A stretch of DNA of 64,000 bases from an uncultured Bacteroidales bacterium. GTDB lineage: Bacteria > Bacteroidota > Bacteroidia > Bacteroidales > Paludibacteraceae. Under the pieces are notes generated by a model, which searched no databases, had not been told where the DNA came from, and saw only the letters and a list, made by a program, of their open reading frames with translations. Of this stretch, positions 34,836-43,230 are shown one piece after another (position 1 is the first letter of the stretch; each line of letters opens with the position of its first letter). A program made the translations under genes and the position numbers. The stretch covers positions 1 to 64,000 of the forward strand of contig ONUF01000008.1 of assembly GCA_900321005.1 (NCBI GenBank), read 5' to 3'.

Positions 34836-36134
34836 ATGAAAAACAAAGCACTTCAATTCCGCCTCATCGTGATGAACTTCCTGGAGTTCGCCGTTTGGGG
34901 TGCGTACTTAACCTCAATGGGTACGTACTTGTTCAAGCAAGGTATGGGCCAACATATCGGTTGGTTCTACTCCATCCAAGGTGTAGTTAGTCTTTTTATG
35001 CCGGCCCTGATGGGTATTGTGGCTGACCGTTGGATTCAAGCCCAAAAGACCTTGAGTCTTTGTCATGCCCTGGCCGGACTTTTCATGTGCGCCGCAGGTG
35101 TTTATGCGTACACGGCAGCCGACGTGCAATTCGGTACGTTGTTTACCTTGTATACCTTCTCCGTTGCGTTCTTTATGCCGACGATCGCGTTGACGAACTC
35201 CGTAGCCTTTAACGCGTTGATCAAAGCCGGTATGGACACGGTCAAAGACTTCCCGCCGATTCGTGTGTTCGGAACGGTAGGATTCATCGCCACGATGTGG
35301 TGTATTGACCTGCTTGGTTTCCAATCCACGCCTTGGCAATTCGTAGTCAGCGGCAGTCTGAGTCTGCTCTTAGCGGCATATTCGTTGACCCTTCCGGCAT
35401 GCGAAATCAAACCGGCAGAAGGCAATGTGGACCTGGTAGAGGCACTGGGCCTGAAGGCCTTTACGCTCTTCAAACAGAAGAAGATGGCGCTGTTCTTTAT
35501 CTTCTCCATGATGCTCGGTATGTGTCTGCAAGTGACTAACTCGTATGCCAATCCGTTTATCACCTCGTTCGGCGCGATCGAAGAGTTCGCAAATACCTTC
35601 GGCGTACAGCACGCCAACATTCTGATCTCTATCAGCCAGATTTGCGAGGCTCTGTGTATCCTTGCTATCCCGTTCTTCCTGAAACGTTTCGGTATCAAGA
35701 ACGTGATGCTGATGGCGATGTTCGCATGGGTATTCCGATTCGGTTTCTTCGGAGCCGGTAACCCCGGTTTCCCGGGCGTACTGCTGTTCGTGCTTAGTTG
35801 CATCGTCTACGGTTTTGCGTTTGACTTCTTCAATATCTCCGGCGCGCTCTACGTGGATCAGGAGACCGAACCCGCACAACGTTCTTCTGCACAAGGTCTG
35901 TTTATGATGATGACGAACGGTCTGGGTGCGACGATCGGTACCCTCTCTGCGCAGGCAATTGTCAACAAACTCGTCATGGCTGAAAGCGTAACGGCACAAG
36001 GTCCGCTAGCTATTTGGGACGGTTGGAAAGAAGCATGGTATATTTTCGCAGGCTTTGCCCTCGTCGTTGCGGTATCCTTCTGGATCTTCTTCCCGAAGAC
36101 ACCTGTACATCAGGACATTGAGATCAGACATTGA
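34836..36134 (+). CDS. Nucleoside:proton symporter, MFS family (NupG-like)
   Basis: 432 residues with about twelve membrane helices. The start FRLIVMNFLEFAVWGAYLTSMGTYLF is characteristic of the nucleoside transporter family. Its stop overlaps the next start (TGATG), so it is translationally coupled to the GldF-like gene. Substrate is taken from family membership. Confidence 0.9.
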   Translation: MKNKALQFRLIVMNFLEFAVWGAYLTSMGTYLFKQGMGQHIGWFYSIQGVVSLFMPALMGIVADRWIQAQKTLSLCHALAGLFMCAAGVYAYTAADVQFGTLFTLYTFSVAFFMPTIALTNSVAFNALIKAGMDTVKDFPPIRVFGTVGFIATMWCIDLLGFQSTPWQFVVSGSLSLLLAAYSLTLPACEIKPAEGNVDLVEALGLKAFTLFKQKKMALFFIFSMMLGMCLQVTNSYANPFITSFGAIEEFANTFGVQHANILISISQICEALCILAIPFFLKRFGIKNVMLMAMFAWVFRFGFFGAGNPGFPGVLLFVLSCIVYGFAFDFFNISGALYVDQETEPAQRSSAQGLFMMMTNGLGATIGTLSAQAIVNKLVMAESVTAQGPLAIWDGWKEAWYIFAGFALVVAVSFWIFFPKTPVHQDIEIRH

Positions 36135-36799
36135 TGTACCGCAAGGAACTAGCATATTACTTCTCGACGCCGATAGCGTATATCGTCATCGGACTATACC
36201 TCTTGGCGATCAGTTTATTCCTTTGGGTAATCCCGGGTCAATGGAACATCATTGACTCGGGCTACGCCCAAGTGGACGGGCTGTTCCAGTTGAGTCCTTG
36301 GCTCTTTATGCTGCTATGCCCTGCCCTGACGATGCGTCTGTTCTCGGAAGAGAGGCAGAGCGGGATATGGGATTTAATTCGCACGAAGCCCGTCTCGCTT
36401 ACCCGCATCGTACTCGGTAAGTATTTCGCGGCATGGACCTTGGTTCTTATCGGTCTGCTGCCCTGCTTCATCCACTACTTTGTGGTAGCCTACATGGCTG
36501 AACCTATGGGCAACCTCGATAGCGGGGCGTTTATGGGTTCGTTCCTCGGTTTGATATTACTGAGCGGTACCTTCATGGCGATCGGCCTGTTGTGCGCAAC
36601 CTTCAGTAAGAGTCAGATTGTTTGTTTTATCTGCGGCGCCCTCGCCTGTTTTGTGCTTTATTGGGTGTTGCTGCAAGATCATTACTCTTCCCTCTCACGC
36701 GGGGTATTAGACCTGCGCGATGTAGCATTCTTCGCTTCTATCGCCGTGATAGCGATCGTAGCGGCTATCTTCACCTTAGACAAACTGACGCGCAAATGA
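36134..36799 (+). CDS. GldF-like ABC transporter permease
   Basis: 221 residues from the ATG at 36134; the TTG three bases earlier is less likely because the TGATG overlap with the upstream stop is typical of this operon. Six membrane helices; the start MYRKELAYYFSTPIAYIVIG is that of GldF/ABC-2 permeases. GldF normally works with GldG and the ATPase GldA in gliding bacteria, but neither gene follows here. A role in surface or type IX functions is uncertain. Confidence 0.85.
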   Translation: MYRKELAYYFSTPIAYIVIGLYLLAISLFLWVIPGQWNIIDSGYAQVDGLFQLSPWLFMLLCPALTMRLFSEERQSGIWDLIRTKPVSLTRIVLGKYFAAWTLVLIGLLPCFIHYFVVAYMAEPMGNLDSGAFMGSFLGLILLSGTFMAIGLLCATFSKSQIVCFICGALACFVLYWVLLQDHYSSLSRGVLDLRDVAFFASIAVIAIVAAIFTLDKLTRK

Positions 36800-37332
36800 C
36801 TCGTATCGGCCTGTTGAGCGACACGCATGGATTGCTGGATAAACGCATCTATGAGCATTTCAAAGATGTGGACGAGATATGGCATGCGGGCGATATAGGC
36901 AGCGACGAGGTCTTGCGTCAATTACGGGAGTTCAAGCCTACCCGCGCCGTGTTCGGTAACATGGACGGCGGGGATGTGCGCTATACGCTGGATGAGTTCT
37001 ATCGTTTTCGTGTAGAGGATGTGAATGTGCTGATGACGCATATCGGCGGCTATCCCGGTCACTATAATCCCTGGCTCCTTCCTTGGTTTAAAAAAAGTTT
37101 GGAAGCCAAAATGACCAATGACCAATCATCAATGAGCAATGTCATTGATCTCTTTGTATGCGGACACAGCCATATATTAAAGGTACAATTCGATTCGCAG
37201 TTTAAATTCCTGACGATGAATCCCGGCGCGGCCGGGAAACAAGGTTGGCAACCCTGCCAAACCTTACTGCGATTTACCATTGACGGCAGCAAAATTGACA
37301 ACTTGGAGGTCATCGAATTGGAGTGGAAATAG
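36796..37332 (+). CDS. YfcE/MJ0936-type metallophosphoesterase
   Basis: 178 residues from the ATG at 36796, which overlaps the previous stop by four bases (ATGA). Metal ligands are clear: Asp9 and His11 in LLSDTHG, Asp in HAGDIG, the GNMD motif, the single histidine of MTHIGG, and CGHSH near residue 128. Such enzymes cleave phosphodiesters. A five-unit heptamer repeat (37110-37144) is translated as MTNDQSSMSNV immediately before the metal-binding IDLFVCGHSH strand. Confidence 0.9.
   Translation: MTRIGLLSDTHGLLDKRIYEHFKDVDEIWHAGDIGSDEVLRQLREFKPTRAVFGNMDGGDVRYTLDEFYRFRVEDVNVLMTHIGGYPGHYNPWLLPWFKKSLEAKMTNDQSSMSNVIDLFVCGHSHILKVQFDSQFKFLTMNPGAAGKQGWQPCQTLLRFTIDGSKIDNLEVIELEWK
37110..37144. repeat. 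Degenerate tandem repeat, 5 x 7 bases, inside the metallophosphoesterase gene
   Basis: Units AATGACC, AATGACC, AATCATC, AATGAGC and AATGTCA. The 35-base length equals that of the recQ tract. Confidence 0.9.
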
Positions 37333-37403
37333 TGCTTTTTGCACAAATAACCCCATTTTGTAAAGTCAAGTTTGCAAAATATGCTGAAAAACATATAAAA
37401 ATA

Positions 37404-37435
37404 TTTGCACATATAAAAAAAAAGCAGTACTTTTG
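37404..37435 (+). promoter_or_regulatory. Orphan Bacteroidota-type promoter
   Basis: TTTG (37404-37407), 20 bases, TACTTTTG (37428-37435). It points into a region with no plus-strand gene and a terminator about 80-110 bases later. Confidence 0.75.
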
Positions 37436-37440
37436 CAGCG

Positions 37441-37548
37441 GATTTAAGAAATAAGAATCCGAATTTAAATAAGCCAATCTTTTTTGTACCTTAAATAAAC
37501 AGACTAATACCTAAGAAAAACAGACGTCGGGATGACGCCTGTTTTCGC
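37441..37548 (+). ncRNA. Candidate small RNA of about 105 bases
   Basis: Bounded by the orphan promoter and the terminator at 37517-37545. No open frame of useful length. A small GGATT/AATCC hairpin lies near the 5' end and an AT-rich single-stranded middle follows. No known RNA family is recognised. It could also be a decayed gene leader. Confidence 0.45.
37517..37545. terminator. Bidirectional intrinsic terminator
   Basis: AAAACAG...CTGTTTT surrounds an eight-base stem (CAGACGTC 37521-37528 with GACGCCTG 37534-37541; one mismatch on the plus strand, a G-U pair on the minus). The A and T tracts on both sides allow it to serve both the small RNA candidate and the M3 peptidase gene. Confidence 0.75.
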
Positions 37549-37566
37549 TTTTATAGGGACCTTTCT

Positions 37567-39714
37567 TTATTTGATCTCCTGCGCTTTGATACCGTCACGC
37601 TCGAGCAACGCGTTGATGGTCGGCTCTCCGCCACGGAAACGTTTGTACAGATCCATCGCTTTCTCCGTACCACCCTTCTCGAGAATATTCTCGCGGAAGC
37701 GCTTTGCCGCTTTCTTGTCGAAGATGGTACCACTCTTAGCTTTTGCCTCTTTGAAGACCGAGAAAGCGTCTGCATCGAGCAACTCGGACCATTTATAGCT
37801 GTAATAGCCAGCTGCATAGCCGCCGGAGAAGATATGCGTGAAGGATGTAGCCATCTGTGTTCCGGGAACGGTCGGCAGCACTTGTACCTGCTTCATCGCC
37901 TCGTCGCTGAAACGAATAACCGACTCGGTCGTACCCAGGCTCTCGTTGATGGTGAACGGATGCTCCAAGGTGTGCCAACTCATATCGAGATAGCCAAAGC
38001 TCAGCTGGCGCACGCAAGCGTAGGCAGCCAGATAGGTCTGCGAAGCATGCATCTTATCCAACAAGTCCTGCGGCAGTTTCGCGCCGGTCTCATAATGTTT
38101 CGCGAAGGTATCGAGGAACTCTTTCTCATCGATGAAGTTCTCGTTGAACTGCGAGGGCAACTCCACGAAATCACGCGGCACGTTCGTTCCGCTCTGCGAT
38201 GCATACTGGCAGCGCGTGAGCATACCATGCAGGCCATGACCGAACTCATGCAGGAAGGTGCGTACCTCGTCGTAGGTGAAGAGAGCCGGCTTCTCTGCCG
38301 TCGGACGCGTGAAGTTCATCACATTCACGATATGCGGACGATGGTCCTTCTTGTTGCGGATAAACTGCGGTTGGAAATCATTCATCCAAGCACCGCCGCG
38401 CTTGCCGTCCCGCGGATGGAAGTCTGCGTAATAAACGGCTAAGAACTTACCCTTCTCGTCATATACCTCATAAGCCGTAACCTCGGGATGATACACTTGA
38501 ATCTTCTTGTTCTCTTTGAACTTAATGCCGTACAGGCGCTCAGCGAGCCCGAACACGCCTTTCTTCACTGCCTCCAGTTCGAAATACGGGCGCAGGTCAT
38601 CGTCCGAGATATCGTATTTCTCTTTCTTGAGTTTTTTGCTGTAATAGCCGAAGTCCCAAGGCTGAAGATGCTCCGCATAGAACCCGTGCGCATGCGCATA
38701 GTCCTCTACTTCCTTCACTTCCGCCAGAGCGGCCGGCATATACGCGTCGCGCAACTGATCTAGCAGTTTATATACGTTCTCCGGATTCTCCGCCATACGT
38801 TTGTCAAGCGCCTTGACCGCATAGTTCTTCTTGCCGAAGAGTTGGGCGATAGCGAGACGGGTATTCACGATCTCCACGATCAGCGCCGTGTTATCGAACT
38901 CGCCGCCTACGCACTTGGAAGCGCTCGCCATGTATAACTCACGACGGATGTCGCGGTTATCCAGATCCTGCATCACGGGGCGTGTGGTGGTCGGCTTGAG
39001 GTTCAGCAACCAGCCCTCCAGGCCTTTCTTCTCTGCGTTCGCGCGCAGCATAGCCTTCGTGTCGTCATTCAGACCGGCCAGCAGCGACTCATCCGTGAGG
39101 AGCATCGACCATGCGTTGGTAGCCTTGAGCACGTTCTGACCGTATTGAAGGGTCAGTTTGCTCAGTTTGGCGCTTAACTCTCGGTATACCTCTTTCTCTT
39201 CAGGACTCAGGTTGGCGCCGTTGTTGGCAAAACCGTCGTAGATATCCTCGAGCAGTTTATACTGCGCCTTGTTCAGTTTGAGTTTGTCACGCTGGTCATA
39301 CACCGCCTTGATGCGCTTGAACAAGCCTTCGTTGAGGCGGATAGTAGAAGAATACTCCGACATCTTCGGACTCAACTCCATCTCGATCTGCTGCAGCGTG
39401 TCATTGGTCTCGGCGCTTGTGAGGTTATAGAAACAGCCGGCTACAATACCTAACATCTCGCCGGAAGCCTCATAGGCCTCGATGGTGTTGGCGAAAGTAG
39501 GCGCAGCAGGATTATTGACGATATCGTCAATCTCCTTGAGACCTTGCTTCATCGCCTCTTCAAAGGCCGGCATATAATGCTCTGCGTGGATCTCATTGAA
39601 CGGGTACGTGCCGTGCGGCGTTTTCCAGTTCTTATAGTCAAAGAACGGATTCGTAGCCGCTGTTGCGGCCAATACGGTAGTGGCAAGAGCCATACTCAAT
39701 AGGGATTTTTTCAT
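37567..39714 (-). CDS. M3-family zinc metallopeptidase (Dcp/oligopeptidase A type)
   Basis: 715 residues from the ATG at 39714, the start of a signal peptide (MKKSLLSMALATTVLAATAA); the 22 residues before it are unlike a secreted protein. The zinc motif is FLHEFGHGLHGM near residue 500, with the second-ligand region DFVELPSQFNENF after it. It should cleave short peptides in the periplasm. Ends at a bidirectional terminator. Confidence 0.93.
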   Translation of the reverse strand: MKKSLLSMALATTVLAATAATNPFFDYKNWKTPHGTYPFNEIHAEHYMPAFEEAMKQGLKEIDDIVNNPAAPTFANTIEAYEASGEMLGIVAGCFYNLTSAETNDTLQQIEMELSPKMSEYSSTIRLNEGLFKRIKAVYDQRDKLKLNKAQYKLLEDIYDGFANNGANLSPEEKEVYRELSAKLSKLTLQYGQNVLKATNAWSMLLTDESLLAGLNDDTKAMLRANAEKKGLEGWLLNLKPTTTRPVMQDLDNRDIRRELYMASASKCVGGEFDNTALIVEIVNTRLAIAQLFGKKNYAVKALDKRMAENPENVYKLLDQLRDAYMPAALAEVKEVEDYAHAHGFYAEHLQPWDFGYYSKKLKKEKYDISDDDLRPYFELEAVKKGVFGLAERLYGIKFKENKKIQVYHPEVTAYEVYDEKGKFLAVYYADFHPRDGKRGGAWMNDFQPQFIRNKKDHRPHIVNVMNFTRPTAEKPALFTYDEVRTFLHEFGHGLHGMLTRCQYASQSGTNVPRDFVELPSQFNENFIDEKEFLDTFAKHYETGAKLPQDLLDKMHASQTYLAAYACVRQLSFGYLDMSWHTLEHPFTINESLGTTESVIRFSDEAMKQVQVLPTVPGTQMATSFTHIFSGGYAAGYYSYKWSELLDADAFSVFKEAKAKSGTIFDKKAAKRFRENILEKGGTEKAMDLYKRFRGGEPTINALLERDGIKAQEIK

Positions 39715-39730
39715 ATGATTGTTAGTTTGT

Positions 39731-41056
39731 TTATTTCCTGCAGCGGATGAGGTTGATGTCTCCGGATAACTGGTACACACCTATCACCGATTCATCGCCG
39801 CTCGCTTTCTTCTTCTGATACGTAGCTTTGATGCCGATATATCCCGCATTCTTCGGCGCATCCGTACCTAACGCACGAACTACATAGTAATACGCGCCAT
39901 CAGCAGCTAAGCGACCGTTGATCGTTCCGTCCCAGCCTTTAGCGGGATCAGTCCACTCGAACACCAGTTTGCCCCAGCGGTTATATACCCAGCAATGGAA
40001 CTCCCGCAACGAGCGATAGGCTACGCGGAACTCGGCGTTCGGGCAGGAACCGCCTGGCGTGAAGAAATTCGGCACGCGCAAATAGGACTCGGAGATATTC
40101 ACTTTCATCGTCATCGAGTCAATCACGCACTCGCGGTTACTTACCGAGCAAGCCACCAGATAACTGCCCGGCTCGGAGAAGATATAACGGATATCTTGGT
40201 CATTGCGCGTAGCAATCACTTCCGAAGCCTTGTAAATCGTCCAGCGGTAATAGAGCACCGCCGGTGTCGGGTTGGAATAGAATGCCACTTCCAACGCGCC
40301 GCTGTAGTCCTCCGAAGTAGTTTCTGTAATGATGTCCTGCCGCGTCGGGCGGTTCAACTCATTGCTCTTCTCGCCTTCCTTACCGCGCGCCACAGCCAGA
40401 GAAGTAAGTTGCATCGCCACTGCCTTCACATCCTCCGCGACAAGTTCACCGGTGACGCATGCGGGCGCTAATCCCAATGCATCACGAATATCCGCGTCGT
40501 AGCACAACTTGATCGACGTCGCCGCATACATCGGATCCAGGCGCACGGCTTCCGACAAAGTTACCTGCTCCTGTACCACCGAGTCAGCCCACTGCTCGCC
40601 ATTCCATGCCAGCGCCGTATATTCAGCCGTACAAGAGCGCTTATACGCGCCGCTTGTGCCATTACGCCGAATATAGGTGTACGGATTCACATCGCCCGTG
40701 AAGCGCAAGATCGTGTTGTCACAATTGGCTTCGACCTTCATTTGTAAGGCCGATGTCTGGCAGCGGAACACGTAGAACGGGCTGTATTCTACCCCATCCT
40801 TGACGATATAATATCCGCCATCTTCGGGATAGAAATCCTCCAAGCCTTGCAGTACCGGAGTGCCGGTTTCGGTCGAATACAAGTCCACTGTACCGATTAA
40901 CGACTGAATATGAATTTCGTCGGCAAAGAAGAACAGTGTATCTGTTCTACCGTCCACCTCATGCGAACCCGTGCAGGTAATGACTCTGCTCAAAGGGAGT
41001 GCATAAGCGGCTACCGCGAGGATAAGGGCTACTATGGAGCAAAAAAACTTGCGCAT
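39731..41056 (-). CDS. Secreted protein with gliding-motility-associated (CHU_C) C-terminal domain
   Basis: 441 residues. Signal peptide to about residue 19. An Ig/PKD-like section near residues 245-320 is followed by the CHU_C domain (VPNFFTPGGSCPNAEFRV, VYNRWGKLVFEW, KGWDGTINGRLAADGAYYYVV). This domain directs cargo to the type IX secretion system. A short extra tail follows it. Its start overlaps the serA stop by one base (TAATG). The function of the N-terminal part is unknown. Confidence 0.88.
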   Translation of the reverse strand: MRKFFCSIVALILAVAAYALPLSRVITCTGSHEVDGRTDTLFFFADEIHIQSLIGTVDLYSTETGTPVLQGLEDFYPEDGGYYIVKDGVEYSPFYVFRCQTSALQMKVEANCDNTILRFTGDVNPYTYIRRNGTSGAYKRSCTAEYTALAWNGEQWADSVVQEQVTLSEAVRLDPMYAATSIKLCYDADIRDALGLAPACVTGELVAEDVKAVAMQLTSLAVARGKEGEKSNELNRPTRQDIITETTSEDYSGALEVAFYSNPTPAVLYYRWTIYKASEVIATRNDQDIRYIFSEPGSYLVACSVSNRECVIDSMTMKVNISESYLRVPNFFTPGGSCPNAEFRVAYRSLREFHCWVYNRWGKLVFEWTDPAKGWDGTINGRLAADGAYYYVVRALGTDAPKNAGYIGIKATYQKKKASGDESVIGVYQLSGDINLIRCRK

Positions 41057-41976
41057 TATTTGTTTACTTGGAAGCGTGTGTTACCATTCTGGATGAAGTC
41101 CACGATCTGTTTGGCAGCCGCAATGCCGGCATTAATATTGGCCTCTGCAGTCTGTGCACCCATCTTTTTGGGGGTTGCGAAGTAGCGTCCTTCGAAAAGT
41201 GTACGGAACTTCGCATCAGCCACCGGCATAATATCGGTCATGTACTTCAAGTCCGGACGTTCCTGCAGAAGAGCGATCAGACCTTCCTCGTCAATCACCT
41301 CTTTGCGCGCGGTGTTAACGAGTACACCACCCTTCGGCATGAGGTTCACGAGGTCATGGTTGATGCTGTTCTTCGTCTCTGCGGTAGCCGGGATATGGAG
41401 ACTTACGATGTCGCAGGTCTTGTATAACTCCTCGGCGCTATGCAGCGGATGCACATTAGCGGCTGTCATCGCCTCGTCCGGACAATAGGCATCGTAGGCA
41501 TAAACATCCATTCCGAAGCCCTGCGCGATGCGCGCTACGTTTCGGCCTACATTACCAAAGGCATGAATACCCAATTTCTTGCCCTTGAGTTCTGTTCCTG
41601 AAGTGCCGTTGTATAAGTTACGCACAGCGAAAACCATCAGGCCGAGCGCTAACTCTGCCACCGCATTGCTATTCTGACCCGGTGTGTTCATCGCTACTAC
41701 CTTGTGAGCGGTAGCGGCTTCAAGATCGATATTATCGTAACCTGCGCCGGCACGAACGACGATCTTCAGTTGTTTGGCTGCGTCCAAAACTGCCGCGTCC
41801 ACAATATCCGAACGGATGATCAATGCATCAGCGTCAGCTACAGCTTCCAAGAGTTGTGCTTTGTCTGTATATTTCTCGAGCAGCGCGAGTTCATAACCTG
41901 CGCCCTCCACCACTTCGCGAATGCCGTCCACGGCTACTTTCGCAAAGGGTTTTTCTGTTGCTACTAATACTTTCAT
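41056..41976 (-). CDS. serA: D-3-phosphoglycerate dehydrogenase (short form)
   Basis: 306 residues from the ATG at 41976, matching the family start MKVLVATEKPF; the longer reading adds 30 unlikely residues. First step of serine synthesis. The NAD-binding site (KLGIHAFGNVGRNVA), the substrate residues NTARKEVIDEEGL and a C-terminal region without ACT domain are seen. It lies after serC, forming the serine operon. The gap of 92 bases before it holds no gene. Confidence 0.92.
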   Translation of the reverse strand: MKVLVATEKPFAKVAVDGIREVVEGAGYELALLEKYTDKAQLLEAVADADALIIRSDIVDAAVLDAAKQLKIVVRAGAGYDNIDLEAATAHKVVAMNTPGQNSNAVAELALGLMVFAVRNLYNGTSGTELKGKKLGIHAFGNVGRNVARIAQGFGMDVYAYDAYCPDEAMTAANVHPLHSAEELYKTCDIVSLHIPATAETKNSINHDLVNLMPKGGVLVNTARKEVIDEEGLIALLQERPDLKYMTDIMPVADAKFRTLFEGRYFATPKKMGAQTAEANINAGIAAAKQIVDFIQNGNTRFQVNK

Positions 41977-42068
41977 AGGTTTAATCAATGTAGTGAGTTC
42001 TATAGTCTTGCCCGTAGAAGTCGGTATCCGATGCCGATCCGTAGGCAGAATATAAGAATAGCCCATAA

Positions 42069-43148
42069 TTAGTGTAATTTTTCGTATTCCTTAATGCAAT
42101 CCACGAGTGCTTGCACGCCTTCCAGATCCATCGCATTGTAGCAGGAAGCGCGGAAACCGCCTACCAAACGGTGACCCTTGATACCTACCATGCCGCGCTC
42201 GGTAGCGAACTTAAAGAAGTCATCTTGCAGGTCCTCAAAGCCCGGCTTGAACACGAAGCAGATATTCATGCGGCTGCGATCCTCTTTCTTCGAGATCGTC
42301 GGCATGAACAACTTCGACTCGTCGAGACATTTGTACAGCAAGTCCGCCTTCGCTTTGTTGCGGGCCTCAATCCACTTCACGCCACCGTTCGCTTTCAACC
42401 AACGAAGGGTCAGCACAGCCGTATAAACCGGGAGTACCGGAGGTGTATTGAACATAGAACCGCCCTCAATATGCGTTTGGTAGTTCAGCATCGTCGGGAT
42501 ATAACGGCTTACCTTACCGAGGCAACTCTCTTTGATGATGACGAACGTCACACCTGCCGGCGCGAGGTTCTTCTGCGCTCCGCCGTAGATGATATCGTAT
42601 TGGCTCACATCAATCGGACGACTCAAAATGTCCGAACTCATATCGGCTACCAAAGGTACATTGCCTTTCTTCTTGTAGATCTCCGCCAACTTCTCATCGT
42701 TGATTTCCGTTCCAAAGATAGTGTTATTGGTTGTGATGTGGAAATAGTCGGCATCTTGCGGGATCTCGTAGTCCGTCGGGATGGAATCCGTGCTGGCCGC
42801 TACTTCAACCGCCTCACCGAAGCCCTTGGCTTCCTTCAGCGCTTTCTTGCTCCAAACGCCGGTGTTGAGGTACGCAGCCTTCTTCTCGAGCAGGTTAAAC
42901 GGAACCATGCAGAACTGCAGACTGGCACCGCCGCCGAGGAACAGCACACGGTAACCTTCCGGCACATTCAGCAATTCCTTCATCAATGCCTCTGCCTCGT
43001 CCATGATCGGCTGGAAATACTTCGCGCGGTGCGAGATCTCCAGTACGGACAGACCTTCACCTTGGAAATCGATGACCGCCTCTGCGGTTTGTTTGATCAC
43101 TTCTTGCGGGAGAATACTCGGACCCGCATTAAAATTGTACTTTTTCAT
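42069..43148 (-). CDS. serC: Phosphoserine aminotransferase
   Basis: 359 residues, class V PLP enzyme that makes phosphoserine from phosphohydroxypyruvate and glutamate. Start [13 protein letters not shown] and the PLP lysine in [13 protein letters not shown] are typical. Followed by serA. A heptamer repeat and the carboxyltransferase gene lie upstream. Confidence 0.96.
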   Translation of the reverse strand: MKKYNFNAGPSILPQEVIKQTAEAVIDFQGEGLSVLEISHRAKYFQPIMDEAEALMKELLNVPEGYRVLFLGGGASLQFCMVPFNLLEKKAAYLNTGVWSKKALKEAKGFGEAVEVAASTDSIPTDYEIPQDADYFHITTNNTIFGTEINDEKLAEIYKKKGNVPLVADMSSDILSRPIDVSQYDIIYGGAQKNLAPAGVTFVIIKESCLGKVSRYIPTMLNYQTHIEGGSMFNTPPVLPVYTAVLTLRWLKANGGVKWIEARNKAKADLLYKCLDESKLFMPTISKKEDRSRMNICFVFKPGFEDLQDDFFKFATERGMVGIKGHRLVGGFRASCYNAMDLEGVQALVDCIKEYEKLH

Positions 43149-43182
43149 ATTGTATAGATTATAAAACTTTCTACTTATTTAC

Positions 43183-43230
43183 TTTCCAACTTCTTTCAAC
43201 TTTCAACTCTCAACTTTCAACTATTTCAAC
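43183..43230. repeat. Degenerate tandem repeat of about 7 bases, between the carboxyltransferase gene and serC
   Basis: The core 43194-43221 is TTTCAAC, TTTCAAC, TCTCAAC and TTTCAAC, flanked by TTTCCAAC and TATTTCAAC. The stop codon of the carboxyltransferase gene (43221-43223) lies inside it. Confidence 0.9.

Noticed and set aside
36622..36795. Upstream extension of the metallophosphoesterase frame
   Set aside because: It lies out of frame within the GldF-like gene, and the ATGA overlap at 36796 starts directly at the conserved first strand.
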